64,000 bases of DNA, taken from Pardosa pseudoannulata (lineage: Eukaryota; Arthropoda; Arachnida; Araneae; Lycosidae). Location of the stretch: positions 67,030,694 to 67,094,693 of the forward strand of contig CM063500.1 of NCBI GenBank assembly GCA_032207245.1. The letters run 5' to 3'. Below the pieces are notes generated by a model, which was not told the DNA's origin, ran no database searches, and saw only the letters and a program-made list of their open reading frames with translations. Below are positions 1 to 10,640 of this stretch, piece by piece; positions within the stretch are counted from its first letter, which is position 1; each line of letters starts with the position of its first letter. The position numbers and the translations under genes were made by a program.

Positions 1-770
1 AACTTTTAGATTTATATATTGGGTCAAATATTTTTAATCTTACAGATCGTGATACAGCCATTTCTTTAAAAGATTTGAAATTTTGAAATTCACTTAAGAT
101 AGTAATTTGGAACATCAAATTCTTGAACTTTTCAACAGGCTGTTAAACTGTACAAAATTAACAACCACTCATACTTCAAATTTGACTGAAAATAAGAATA
201 AATGAAATATTTAAAGTGTAATGTTAAATATCTGGTACTAATGGCTGTTCAAAGTGTTCTTAGTTGTGAAATATTTTGTCATAATTCCCAGAGTCATTAT
301 CTGTAAATTGGTTGAAGGGATCCTAATTTTGTTAATTATTGAAAGTGTAATAGGAATGACAGAGAAATTATTTTAGTTTTATGAAGTAAATTGTATACTT
401 GCAATTGGTTAAGTGTACTGAATGAGCAATAAGTATTTAATTGTATCGAAAAATTAAGTTATATAAAAGGTCTTCACATTTTGCAGTTGTAATGAATTTC
501 TTATACAATTTTAAATCAAAATTTTTAAATCACTAAATTTTTAAAACAAATTTTCGAGCTATAATACTTAATATAAACATATATTTGACAATATTCTTAA
601 TTTTAAAAAAAATATTGTGTTCCCCTATATATGAAAATGCTTTTAAGATGACAGTAAAATTTAATTATATACCCTAATATATAAAGTTGACTATTGTAAA
701 AATATTTACCTTTATATATTTAGCAATTTATAGGTCGTAAATAAAATAATTGAAACGCTTAGGAATAAAA
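1..770. other. AT-rich sequence, nothing recognised
   Basis: No open reading frame, tRNA-like sequence, inverted repeat or recognisable transposon terminus was seen. The stretch ends where a Helitron terminus begins. Confidence 0.5.
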
Positions 771-1634
771 CTAGCATATAGCTTTTCATATGACGGTATA
801 AGTAAAATTTTTAATTTTCCAGACTTGCATAGTACCATATGAGGCAGGTAAAAAAAAATGGTTTGTTTTTTGGATGAGAATTACCTGGTACATGCTTAAT
901 AATTTGTTTATCATTACTGACTGCCAGTTTTAATTCATCTTATGATTGGATGAAGATCAGAGGTTTTAATATTAGCAGTGATTATTTGGTGGTATATATG
1001 AATGATGTCCAAAATTTAGGGAATAGATTGCAAACTGTGTAGTTATGTATAAAAACAAACTTCTTAATATTCAAATATATACAACTTAAACGCTAGATAT
1101 TATTAGTCCATGAAATAGACTCCTAGCCATTTATGAAAAGAATTTGTTATTAGTACTGTGGATAAAATTTTCATTGCAACAAAAAATAATCGATGATTAA
1201 ATTTAAAATTATCACATATGTACCTAATCTATTCTTTAAGCCAAATATAAAAAAAATTAATTACGTAATATCTAAGTTCAGTGATAAAGCATATGAAAAA
1301 AATGCAGACGATAATTTAAAATAAGAAATGATTAGCTGATACGGTTAAGGGATTTACGTCAGAAAACAGTTATTTTCATCTACTTATAATTTGATAAAGC
1401 CATGAATTTAATAGCATGCTCTTAACCGAGGAATGTAGGGCTTGAAATAATGGCATTAAGCAACAGAAAAGTGGTAAATTAGTTGATTTCGGACATTTTC
1501 AAACTCGCTTTGATTTTTGCTATCCCTAACTCATCAACAATCTAATATAGGTGCCCCTATCTATTACAGATCCAAAAGCTTCATAAATTTGAGGACAGGC
1601 GAATAGATAACTTAGACTGCTATTATATAGGGGG
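771..1634 (-). mobile_element. Non-autonomous Helitron relic
   Basis: The element lies in reverse orientation. Its 3' end is at the left: CTAG at 771-774, followed inward by a decayed copy of the palindrome CCCGTCATATGACGGG and then the family motif with 'gaggcaggtaaaaa...tggtttg'. Its 5' end is at the right, where the family signature (colour of 'cttcataaattt gaggacag ... ataacttag') runs into TATATAGGGGG at 1625-1634. A 3' hairpin shortly before CTAG, no target duplication and a C-rich 5' start are Helitron traits. No Rep/helicase coding sequence is present, so it would have needed enzymes from another copy. The hairpin is mutated, so the copy is old. Confidence 0.7.
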
Positions 1635-1702
1635 TAATATATAAGAAAACGCTTCTTAAGATACAAAGTGTAACCATACATAAGTGTTTTAAAATATAAA
1701 AT

Positions 1703-1900
1703 GTATGCATCACAGTAGAGTGAGATAGCTTTAGTTAAGTTCTGAATGTTTTAGACTTTATAAATAATTAAACTGTTAATTATATTTCGAAAAGTTAAAA
1801 TTTTTTTCTTTATTTTGTTAATTATTTTTGAATTGTTAAATATGTATATATCACAGTAGAACGGGATAGCTTTGATTAAGTTTTACACATCTTAGATTTT
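1703..1900. repeat. Local direct duplication of about 54 bp
   Basis: Two similar segments starting near 1703 and 1846 share 'atcacagtaga', 'gatagcttt' and 'attaagtt' in the same order. They are separated by AT-rich sequence and are about 143 bp apart. This looks like a small tandem duplication whose middle has diverged. Confidence 0.5.
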
Positions 1901-1918
1901 TTTTTTCAAATATTTTTT

Positions 1919-1995
1919 TTGACTGGGATCGAAGCACCCTATATTTTAGGCTCTTTTAGAGCAACGTTGTGTAAGATCATGCCAGCTAACTCACA
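1919..1995 (-). other. Possible decayed tRNA-like sequence
   Basis: Read on the minus strand, TAGCTGGCATG resembles a box A and GCTTCGATCCC resembles a box B, spaced about as in a tRNA. No acceptor stem is evident. It could be a tRNA pseudogene, a SINE head or chance. Confidence 0.25.
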
Positions 1996-3840
1996 ATTCG
2001 GCAAGATAAGCTTGGCAAGCTAAATAATGGACGGAAGGAGAAGCTGATAGAAAAAGAACAACGGATATTGACTTTTAGTGTAATCTCTAAAATGATGACG
2101 ACTGTTGCCTAAGACTGTAGAGCGTTTCTTCGGCTGCAGTCTATGTCAACGAATTGATGCTTCCCTATTTTCATGTCTGAAAGTTGCAGCGTGTCTACAC
2201 GATGTATACCGGGTCAACCTGACTTTTAACCTCGGCAGGATTGCTGCGGTCCCCCACACTAGTGAAAACTATATTGAATGTGCACATTGTCTTGTTTGTT
2301 TGTATGCAATTTTGTTGTTTTGTTTTGTGTATTTTATTTTAATTATGGTTGGAATGCTAACTTTGCTCCCTACCTAAAGCAATATTGCATAACCAACACT
2401 CTACACCCGACCATCTGGTGGTTTGCTGTTTACAGATAGTACATTATAAAGCGAAAAAACTTTCAAAAGTTCTAACTACGGGAATAGAAATTTCTAAAAA
2501 TTTTTGTGAATTATTGCGAAAGAGATTATGTGAGTTAATTTTTAGAAACTAATAAAACTGAGTACGACAATATATATGTATCAACATTTAGATATCGGGT
2601 TAATTGAAAGTTTGAGATCTGAACAATTTTAACATAATGAATACTGTAGATTTGTTTATGTGTGGCTTAAAACTATATTCTTTTAAGATAAAACATTACA
2701 GATAAGCTTTATTTTTTAATATATTTGAATTTTTCCTACCAGTTAGTTTTAATTAGTCTTAAATCTCTTTGTATCTTAAATCATTATATTGAACCAATGA
2801 AATTATTGTATATTAAAAGATTGAGATTTTTATTGTGCCCCATCCATTAAAAAAAGAAAGTGATATCTCACCTGATGAGTTTCTTGCTAATACATGAAAA
2901 AACAAAATCAGAACTATAAATAAAAATATTAAATTATAAATTCATGCTAATGTTTGATTTGTTAGTGGGTTGAAAAGATAGAGCAAGTCGTTTTTTTTCG
3001 GGAGGGGGGTAAATGGAGGCTTGATGAAGATGGTACCAACTTTTTAAAGCTTATTTCGAACGTTTACGATCAACAGAACATATAAAGTAAAGAATTCGAA
3101 TTTACTGCCTAACTTTTCGGCCATCCTTGTTTCAATCCTTTGAGTAGTGTTTTATAATTCGGTACCAATTTTTTTTTAATTACGTTAGCTACAGTAACAA
3201 TACCACTTACCATCGATGACCTAGAAATCTCACAAAAGTGTCAAATACTTATAAAATTCTCAGACAAGATTGACGATAGATGACCATCCTTTAAGAAACA
3301 TTCTCTTTCGATTCGTATAACAATCAAAATGTTCCAACTGTGGTTATTATTATCACGTAGCAAAATCCTGAAGATTCCATATGAACTAGCTCCATCTTAT
3401 TTTAAAATTTTCCATATATGCAGACACATGCATACTTTAAAAAACCCCAATGATCTCGTCCACTAACGAACTAACGTCCTATATTATAATTATAGTTTAG
3501 CACTAAATGGCATCTATTTAGATCCCACACAATAACTTTTTATTATCATGCTGACGCATATGTTTCTATATACATAAACGAAACGCGTAGATTATAGCAA
3601 AAACCAGTGAATTATTAATGCTAAAATATTGTTAAAAAATCTACTCTCTGTGGTAGTTGCTAAACTCTTAGAGCTAATATTTCATTGCTGCATGATGGAA
3701 GGTATATTTATCGAGTATGAGATTCCTATTAATTCATGTTAAAATAGTACTGTAGCAAACAGCAGAACTAAAATTTCTCCCAACACATATATCATGTGTT
3801 TTTGTCTATTCATTATATAATTATTTTATGTCGGAGCTGA
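1996..3840. other. No recognisable feature
   Basis: Mostly AT-rich unique sequence. A patch around 2030-2260 is less AT-rich and carries an open frame of 90 codons from 2105, but the translation matches no family I know and has a hydrophobic tail of the kind produced by T-rich DNA. A short G run at 3002-3009 follows a T run. Confidence 0.4.
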
Positions 3841-3959
3841 TATAGTGAGTGGCTACTTTTGTTTACTACATTAAGATAATGATATTGAATGACCACCGAC
3901 AAATTGATGTTTTGGTGTTCGTTAAAGTACCAAAACAATACAATGCATTGCAATACAAT

Positions 3960-4370
3960 AACCTATGGCACAAGTTAAATATAACTCTTCCCCCTTGTGC
4001 GAGCATTGCACGGAAAACGACACTCCTGCTCTGTCATATTTAGGTGCACTCAACATGTGTGGTGATCTATCCTATGACTGTGTGATCAATTCAGCCCTAA
4101 GTTCGAGGCGGGGGTTAGTTGCCCTGGTGTGTTTTACGTTTCGCTATCTTGGGTGTGGGTAATTTGTGTTTGCTTTTGCCCCTGTGCTGTTCGGTTGATT
4201 GTTTGACGGGTTTTGCCTTCTTTAGTGTTGTTATATTCTTTGAATATTTCCCGTGTGGGGTTTGCCTTTGTTTCGGTTTTAATATCCGATATCTAAGTTT
4301 GTTTTATCATGCTAAAATTTAGCGTGTTGCGCTTTGTGCTTCTTAATCTTTGGGTGTGTCTGTAGAGATA
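3960..4370 (+). other. Possible degenerate LINE 3' end
   Basis: A frame near 3965 contains the short motif PLCEHCTENDT, reminiscent of the Cys-rich C-terminus of jockey-like LINE ORF2 proteins. It is followed by a stop and by T/G-rich sequence that could be a 3' untranslated region. The His and last Cys of the usual motif are not evident and no reverse transcriptase is present upstream, so the call is weak. Confidence 0.2.
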
Positions 4371-4589
4371 AAACAGGTCAGTCAATATATCTTACAAATA
4401 GTTATAATAATAATAATGGTTAAGAGATTCTAGACGACTATGATCATTTACTACTGCAAGATAATTTGAATCCTCTGCCTCTTTGAACTTGTACTTACCA
4501 TTTGAAGAATTCATTACTAGATTTATTAAATTCATTAGCAGTAAAGAATTCGTCCAAAATCTGTAACTTATATGCAGGGTATCTGCCAA

Positions 4590-5337
4590 AATAAAATTCT
4601 TGAAATCCATGGCTTTCCCTGATTTAGCAGATCATTTTCCATAAAGCTTTCGTTAAAGTATACATGAATAAAACTTCTGATGCACATACAAATAAAATAT
4701 ATGCTTTTAGAGAAATTGCAGGAATTTTATCGTAAAAACTATAACCTTACTTTATAAGTGTTAATAAACTCACATATATTTAAAAATAAATTGTTGTATC
4801 TTTAGTTTATTCATATAGCAAGTTCTTCAATCAAAATGTTTCCAATTTGAATTCAGGGTACTTTGGTATTATCCAGGTGACCATGAATAATAGGCAAATA
4901 TAACCCTATAATGTTTATATACAATATCCCTAGAGAGAAACTTATATTTTGTGCAAAAATCTTAACTAATTTTTATTAAAAAATAATTATTATTTTTTAT
5001 AAAATTTTAATCTACAATTTAAGAAAAAAAAACAGAATAATATGCATTTACCCACCCATTAAGCTTTCTTGCTTTGAGTTTCCTTGGTGAACAAATTACT
5101 TGGTAATAGGGTCAATAGGATAATACATAATTACCAAACTCAGTAACTTCAGCCAAATGACAAGTAAAAATAGAATTAAACAATTCAATGCATTTTTTAA
5201 TCGGTATTTTAGCGGATCCATGACTTTCCATAACTTTTACTCATTTTATTGGAAAAATCTGGACTTGCCATGACAAAATAAATCCATTGTCTACATCCAT
5301 GATTTTCCCTGACTTTCCAGGTGCGCGGAAACCATGT
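4590..5337. mobile_element. Probable hAT-like relic with repeated TTTCCCTGA motifs
   Basis: Short variants of 'catgactttccctgac' recur near 4608-4625, 5218-5235 and 5298-5320. The stretch ends at GGTGCGCGGAAACCATG (5321-5337), which read on the minus strand resembles a CAGGGTTTCCGCGC-type hAT terminus. I could not find the matching left terminus or a target duplication, so the left limit is a guess. Confidence 0.35.
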
Positions 5338-6990
5338 ATACGGTTTAAAATTTTTACTAGTATAAGTATCAAGTGTAGTTGTTTACTTTATCTATAAAGA
5401 TGTACTAAAGAGAGCCACATTTCTATCCGTTAAGCAACTTTACAATTGCGGCTTAACAAAATTTAAAAATAGTATCAGAAACTAAATCTTTAAAACGAAG
5501 TTAAATTAAAAACATTCTCGATAGTTATCCCGGAGTAGTTACCAATGTGTGATATCTCCCTAATATTTAGAGCTTTAACTTTTGATTTTTCACAGAGTTG
5601 TGCTACTGTTTTATTATTATTTCAATTAATTTTCTGTACATAATTTTATCACTGAATCTTGTAAGTTATTTTTGTATATTCATACACCGAGAAGGGAAAT
5701 TTCCTAGCCAAAAATTACTGTATATATAAATTTATATAATGTATTTCAACGAGTGTCAGCTTTATTTGGATTGTTATGCTGACCGAAACCATGGTTAGAA
5801 AATATTTTATACTAAGAGAGAAAGCTAGATTAGACCTTGTAACATATGATACGATTATTATTAGGATTTTCCTACATCCAAAATCCATTTTTTGGACTTT
5901 GATATATTACTTACCTTGTCTAAGCTTTGTCCATTTTATTAGTCGCCTGTTAGAAATTTTAATACATTGGTTTCTCAATTACGTTGATGAACCTACACAT
6001 CCGAAGACTAATTCTAATATCCACCTGTGAAAAATTGATTTGGGAGTTATGAAATTATTGTAAATTAATTTCGAGAGTTGGAAATTAACTTACAAATTGT
6101 TGAGTGAAAATGAAGACAGACACAAAAGAATGCATATTTTTGCTACAAAAAACCAAAGAAAATAAAAAGCAGTCAGGAAGACAATACAGAAAATTGAGTT
6201 CATTCCTAATTTCTTCTATATTATTTCTAAATCTTCGTCCCATATCGGAATTAAGAATCCTTTACTCGTTTAAAATTCAACAACGGCATTTAAAGACATT
6301 TTGTGACAGCAATTTAGAACATTCTGTCTATTGAATGGAACTTTCCTTCTACTGAATAAATGATAGTTTTGAAGTTTGATCTAATCAATCTGTTCCAGAT
6401 CTTTGAGCTTTGATCTTGCATTCCATCTTTTAGATCAAGTTGTAGAGATAATTTTATACTATAACTCAATTAAGTTGCTTTCTATTTGGATTCCTTTGAA
6501 GTATGATGTGACACAATTATATTCAGGGTTTCTGAAAGTTTAGTTAAGTAGCATTCCATGTGTTTTCAGCAAAGTTGCCTGTAATTCTAATTATATGGTA
6601 ATATTTTTCTGTGGTTATTGTAACGTCGATTAAAGATTATCATCTCTCCACGGAACTTCCAGTTCCGTTACACGTATGTTTTGTCCTTTGTCAAAAATAG
6701 AAAAAACAGACGCAGAGAGCTGTTTCGCCTCTACATTCGAGCTGTATTATCAGTGACAGGAGATTGATGGCTGAAATAAGACTAAGAGAAGATACAAAGT
6801 CATTGTTTTAGGGATTTTCTAGGGAAAGGGATAAACAATCACTTTACACTTTATTGGTTTCGAGGTTTTTACTCTATTCGGAGGTAGAGCCAAGGTAGTA
6901 CTTAACTGTAGTAGGCAATACCAGTTTGTCCTATTATATATTCCTGCTGTTCCGTTATATCAATACGACCCGAAATAAAACTTATGTTCA
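5338..6990. other. No recognisable feature
   Basis: AT-rich unique sequence. Two open frames of 84 and 76 codons (from 5776 and 6104) show no family resemblance. A short hairpin CGGAACTTCCAGTTCCG sits near 6652. Confidence 0.4.
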
Positions 6991-6999
6991 TAAATTATA

Positions 7000-7741
7000 C
7001 GAGGCATATCCAGAAAGTAAGTTTCCCTATATTTTTCCCTTTAAAGTAAACTTAATTAGCCGTGTCAATTGCACGTGCGTAACATATCTATGACTTATTA
7101 ATCATATACCAGATGGATAAGTCTCGATTCGTACCAGCAGCGGGGTAGCAGTGGTCCGAAATGGAAACTAATTCTTCCTCCCGCTGCCTGTAAAGTTCGG
7201 TCGGTGATCTTGAATGCACAAAGCATTGCGCCAATTGAAAGGTATCTGTCAAGTCTCTGGGCCGAAACTGACACCGTAAACAATAATTCAACGCTTAGGA
7301 GCAGTACTGACATTTTTGCTACGGTATCACGACGATGGCGACGAGTTCCTAGACAGGATCTTCACGGGCAAAGGAGACTTAGATTTAGCCCTTTACCACG
7401 GAAACCAAGCAGCAGTCAATGCATTAGTATCATAGTTGATCTTCGGTTACGACCAAATTCAAACAGACGCTGTCGGTACGGAAAGAGATGTGCACGGTGT
7501 TCTGGGACAGGAAGGTTGGTTCCCTTCATAGGGTTCAGAGTTCTATGACAAAGGTATACGAAAGATGATCCCAGAATACGAAAAGTGTCTCAATTATAGT
7601 GGTGGCTATGTTGAAATATAGCTGAAACTTTGCTGTACTTGTTGCCAATAAACATCTCCGTGAAAATGTGAGATCTTTTATTCTCTTAAATAGGAAAAAC
7701 TTGCTTTCTGGAAACTTACTTTCTGAATATTTTCTGGAGAC
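7000..7741 (+). mobile_element. Mariner-family relic (family A)
   Basis: The left terminal inverted repeat is at 7000-7026 and contains CCAGAAAGTAAGTTTCC. The right copy GGAAACTTACTTTCTG starts at 7710. A TA dinucleotide at 6998-6999 fits the TA target site of Tc1/mariner elements. The outermost right bases have decayed, so the right limit is approximate. At about 740 bp it is shorter than the usual 1.3 kb. Confidence 0.8.
7320..7620 (+). pseudogene. Mariner transposase fragment
   Basis: Broken reading frames inside the family A mariner translate to pieces of a mariner transposase. The region around 7333-7370 gives DDGDEFLDRIFTGK, matching the segment before the first catalytic Asp. Around 7470-7520 the frame gives TLSVRKEMCTVFWDRK, a hallmark block of mariner enzymes. 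Around 7542-7618 it gives the C-terminal end. Frames change between the blocks and the segment holding the later catalytic Asp residues is deleted, so this cannot encode an active enzyme. Confidence 0.75.
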
Positions 7742-8394
7742 TGCTTGAAATCGTTGCTAAATATCAGTATGTACTCCTAGAGTGTTTTATATTTACTTGC
7801 CTTTTGAAGGAATATTTCTCAATTTATACATAATATATCGATCGGGACAATATGATGCTATGTAAAAAATAACTTAATTTCTCATACGTTTGTTTTTTAA
7901 TAATTCGAAAGAAAATAACAGTAATTTCTCTAATTTATCAAATTTTTGGAACACGTTTCGTTGACGTATATGTTCGGTCACATGACAAGAGTGTTCCTGC
8001 AAGTTCAAAAAGTTGACCATGTAATGCTCTATTTCCCTCCCTGATATACTGTAAAAGAATGGCACGTGAATGTAAGAGAAAAAATGAGGAATCACAAAAA
8101 TCTCAGTCACGCTGCTATAGCTGACCTAATAACACTTCCTCCAGCGATGAACATTGTTCGAGTTTGAAAATTACAGTCGATGGTGAAATGTTTGAAAATC
8201 AAACTCGATGTAACAGTCGAAGTGGTGAAATTGGGACAGAAAATTCTAACAAAGGTTTAGAAACAGATATTCAACTTATGAACTATAAAGAAACCATTCC
8301 GTCCAACACCTGCTAGTAATATAAATAATGCTACAAGGGTCACAAAATATGCAGCAACAATATAATGGACTTAAAAAGTACATTGGGGTATTAT
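7742..8394. other. No clear feature; possibly outer part of the piggyBac relic
   Basis: AT-rich sequence between the family A mariner and the first recognisable piggyBac transposase block. A short Ser/acidic stretch translated near 8140-8290 could be the decayed acidic N-terminus of the transposase, but no terminal repeat or TTAA duplication was found. Confidence 0.3.
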
Positions 8395-9133
8395 TCAGTT
8401 CTTCAATCGAAAATGAAATAAAAATTACTATTATTGAAAAAGAAAAGTGTTATGGAATAATATCGAAGGTAAAATATTTCAAGAATATATTGGATTATTA
8501 GGTTTAGCTGATGTTTATTTATCATATGGAAAATTTATAAAATGCCTATGGGACAAAAAAAAAACTGTCAGAAATATATTTCTTGCGACAAAGTATTTTC
8601 AAACATTTTGCTCTATATCCAAAGTAATTCATTTTATAATTAACCCACCCTACAAGAAAGAATATAAGAAATTGGGATGAATTAGCTGCAGTGTAAAACA
8701 TCTGAGAAAAGTGGGTAAAATTCTACCAAAATAATATAATCCAAATAAACAAATATTACTCTAAATAAACAGTTAGTAGTATTTAGTGGCCGATATCCAG
8801 TCAAACAGAATATACCAGGTAAACTGTCAAAATATGAGAACAATATACCGGAATAAAATTTAAGATTTAAAACACATATTTACAATGGAAAAGAACAAAG
8901 ATCAAATCTAGAGAAAATGCGGAATAAGGAAATGCGAGTAGTGTATGTACTTTAGTAGTTAGAACTTTAGTAGTAGTGGGTATTCGGGGCACAATATTAC
9001 AATTGATATTTTGTCACATTTTACAACTTGGAACAACTTCTAAAACAGAAAATGACTGTGCTTGGCACCATTAGAAAAAAAAATAAATCAGAACTTCCCG
9101 AAGAAATGCCTAAGAAGTTCACAGCTCATTTTA

Positions 9134-10051
9134 CGAGGGTTGGAACTTTAACAGTGGCAACACGGCCGTAAAAATACTACGCAACAAAACCAAAGAATAT
9201 CGCGTATACCACACATAATCTACATAACATCTCAGCAAAAACACTCGTCCTTCCTACGTCATACAAATGCGGTGTGACGCGGAGTAATCCTTGTAGTAGC
9301 TTGTGGCCTAAAGTAAGTGTTGTTCAGAACAACGAAAATGGATAAATATTCAATGTGCCAGAGGTTTTATATAATACCAATGTCATCTAATGATTCAAGA
9401 GGCTTGAAAGAAATCTATATTACTTACAGAACCGTACCAAAATGTGTAAAATCATTCAATGAAGAACGCCAAAATGTGGCAGACCTGAATTCGACAGGTC
9501 GTCCTAGTGTCAGCGATGCAGAAGTTCTTGCTGTTGCCGCACTAATGGACAATGATCAATGTCAAACGATTTGTAAGCTGGTTCGAAAGACAGAATTTGC
9601 ACATATAACTGTTCTGCACATTGTAACGGAACGCCTGAGAATGAGAAAAATTCTGCACTCTTTGCAGAACCGCCCTATCAATCTGAATAACAGTGCTCAG
9701 CCACATATAGCGAAAGCTGTGACTGATTTGTTCGATCAATGGGGATGAGAAGTTCTTTATCATCCACCATACTTCCCCGATTTAAGCTCTTGTAACTTAA
9801 TTCGTATGATGAAGAAACCACTTCGTTGCATTCAGTTCGGAACTATTCCAGAGATTCTTGCGGTAATAAACCGGTCCATTCGAACTATCAACAGAACAGG
9901 CTCTGCTACAGGTATTTTACGACTTTCACATGCTTGGAAATGGGTTATACACAATTCTGACGACTATATAGAAGGACTGTAAAACATGACAAGAATCATT
10001 TTTGTATTCCTTGTAAATAAATTGTTGCCACTATTATAGTTCCAACTCTTG
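9134..10051 (+). mobile_element. Mariner-family element (family B), internally deleted
   Basis: 28-bp terminal inverted repeats at 9134-9161 and 10024-10051 match at about 24 positions and share GTTGGAACT and AGTGGCAAC. TA dinucleotides at 9132-9133 and 10052-10053 are the target duplication. The element is inserted in the piggyBac pseudogene; removing it with one TA joins the flanking piggyBac frame without a shift. Its length is 918 bp. A second family member lies at 36006-36584. Confidence 0.9.
9338..9981 (+). pseudogene. Mariner transposase pseudogene (family B)
   Basis: The N-terminal part has the helix-turn-helix region with SVSDAEVLAVAALMDND and ends in RLRMRKI. The frame then jumps by an internal deletion to a NNSAQPHIAKAV block, and after a TGA stop at 9746-9748 continues with VLYHPPYFPDL and a C-terminus ending DDYIEGL with a TAA near 9981. 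The first catalytic Asp region is deleted, the Asp expected in the HDN motif is Asn, and the Asp expected after PDL is also Asn. All three catalytic positions are therefore lost. Confidence 0.85.
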
Positions 10052-10640
10052 TATTTTACAGAACAGAACTGTTATAAACTATACTCCAAAAGAGAACTAG
10101 AAAGCTATTCTTGCGAACACTGCATTCTGACAACGAAGTTAGCAATATACCTTACCAAAACTATTGTAGATTATAATTTGACTAAAGGGGGTATGGATAC
10201 TCTTGATGAACTTTTAAACTTATACACTTGTAAAAGAAAAACAAATCGCTGACCCATAATATTCTATAACAAACTTGATACTTCTGCGTACAATGCATTT
10301 ATTCTATGGAATATAACACATAGTGAATGGAACAAAAAAAATGACTAAACGAATTCTATTGTTGGAAGAACAGAGAAAATCGCACATTTTTCTACACATT
10401 GAAGCAAGTCCACACCTACCAAGTAGTGAGACCTCTGTAACAAAAGTGAAAAGAATACAGAGGAAAAAAAAGGGAAAAGCACCATCAGGATCTGTTGTAA
10501 ATAATTCATTGTGTCAGACATTCAAGGCACAATCTCTATCAATCCAGCAATGACAGCAAAACTAATGTTATGCTACAATTGTAAGAATCGTGTTTGAAAA
10601 TCTAATGTACGATATTACTGTTCAAATTGTAAATAAAATT

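Larger units (their letters stand above)
8395..10640 (+). pseudogene. piggyBac transposase pseudogene, split by a mariner
   Basis: Broken frames give piggyBac blocks in the right order. Around 8468-8650 is EYIGLLGLADVYLSYGKF and downstream, the early conserved domain. Around 8770-8830 is a VFSGRYPVKQNIPGKLSK block, like the piggyBac segment after the second acidic residue. Around 9021-9129 is QLLKQKMTVLGTIRKKNK and downstream. After the mariner, the frame resumes and reaches YNLTKGGMDTLDEL near 10165. A Cys-rich C-terminal tail (LCYNCKN ... YYCSNCK) lies near 10570-10630. Stops and frameshifts make it inactive. Element termini were not located. Confidence 0.8.

Noticed and set aside
2105..2377. 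Possible small protein of 90 residues
   Set aside because: No conserved motif, signal or splice context; the C-terminal hydrophobic part comes from T-rich sequence.
3965..4162. LINE ORF2 C-terminal Cys motif
   Set aside because: Only the first two Cys residues fit and no upstream reverse transcriptase or endonuclease is present; kept only as a low-confidence feature.
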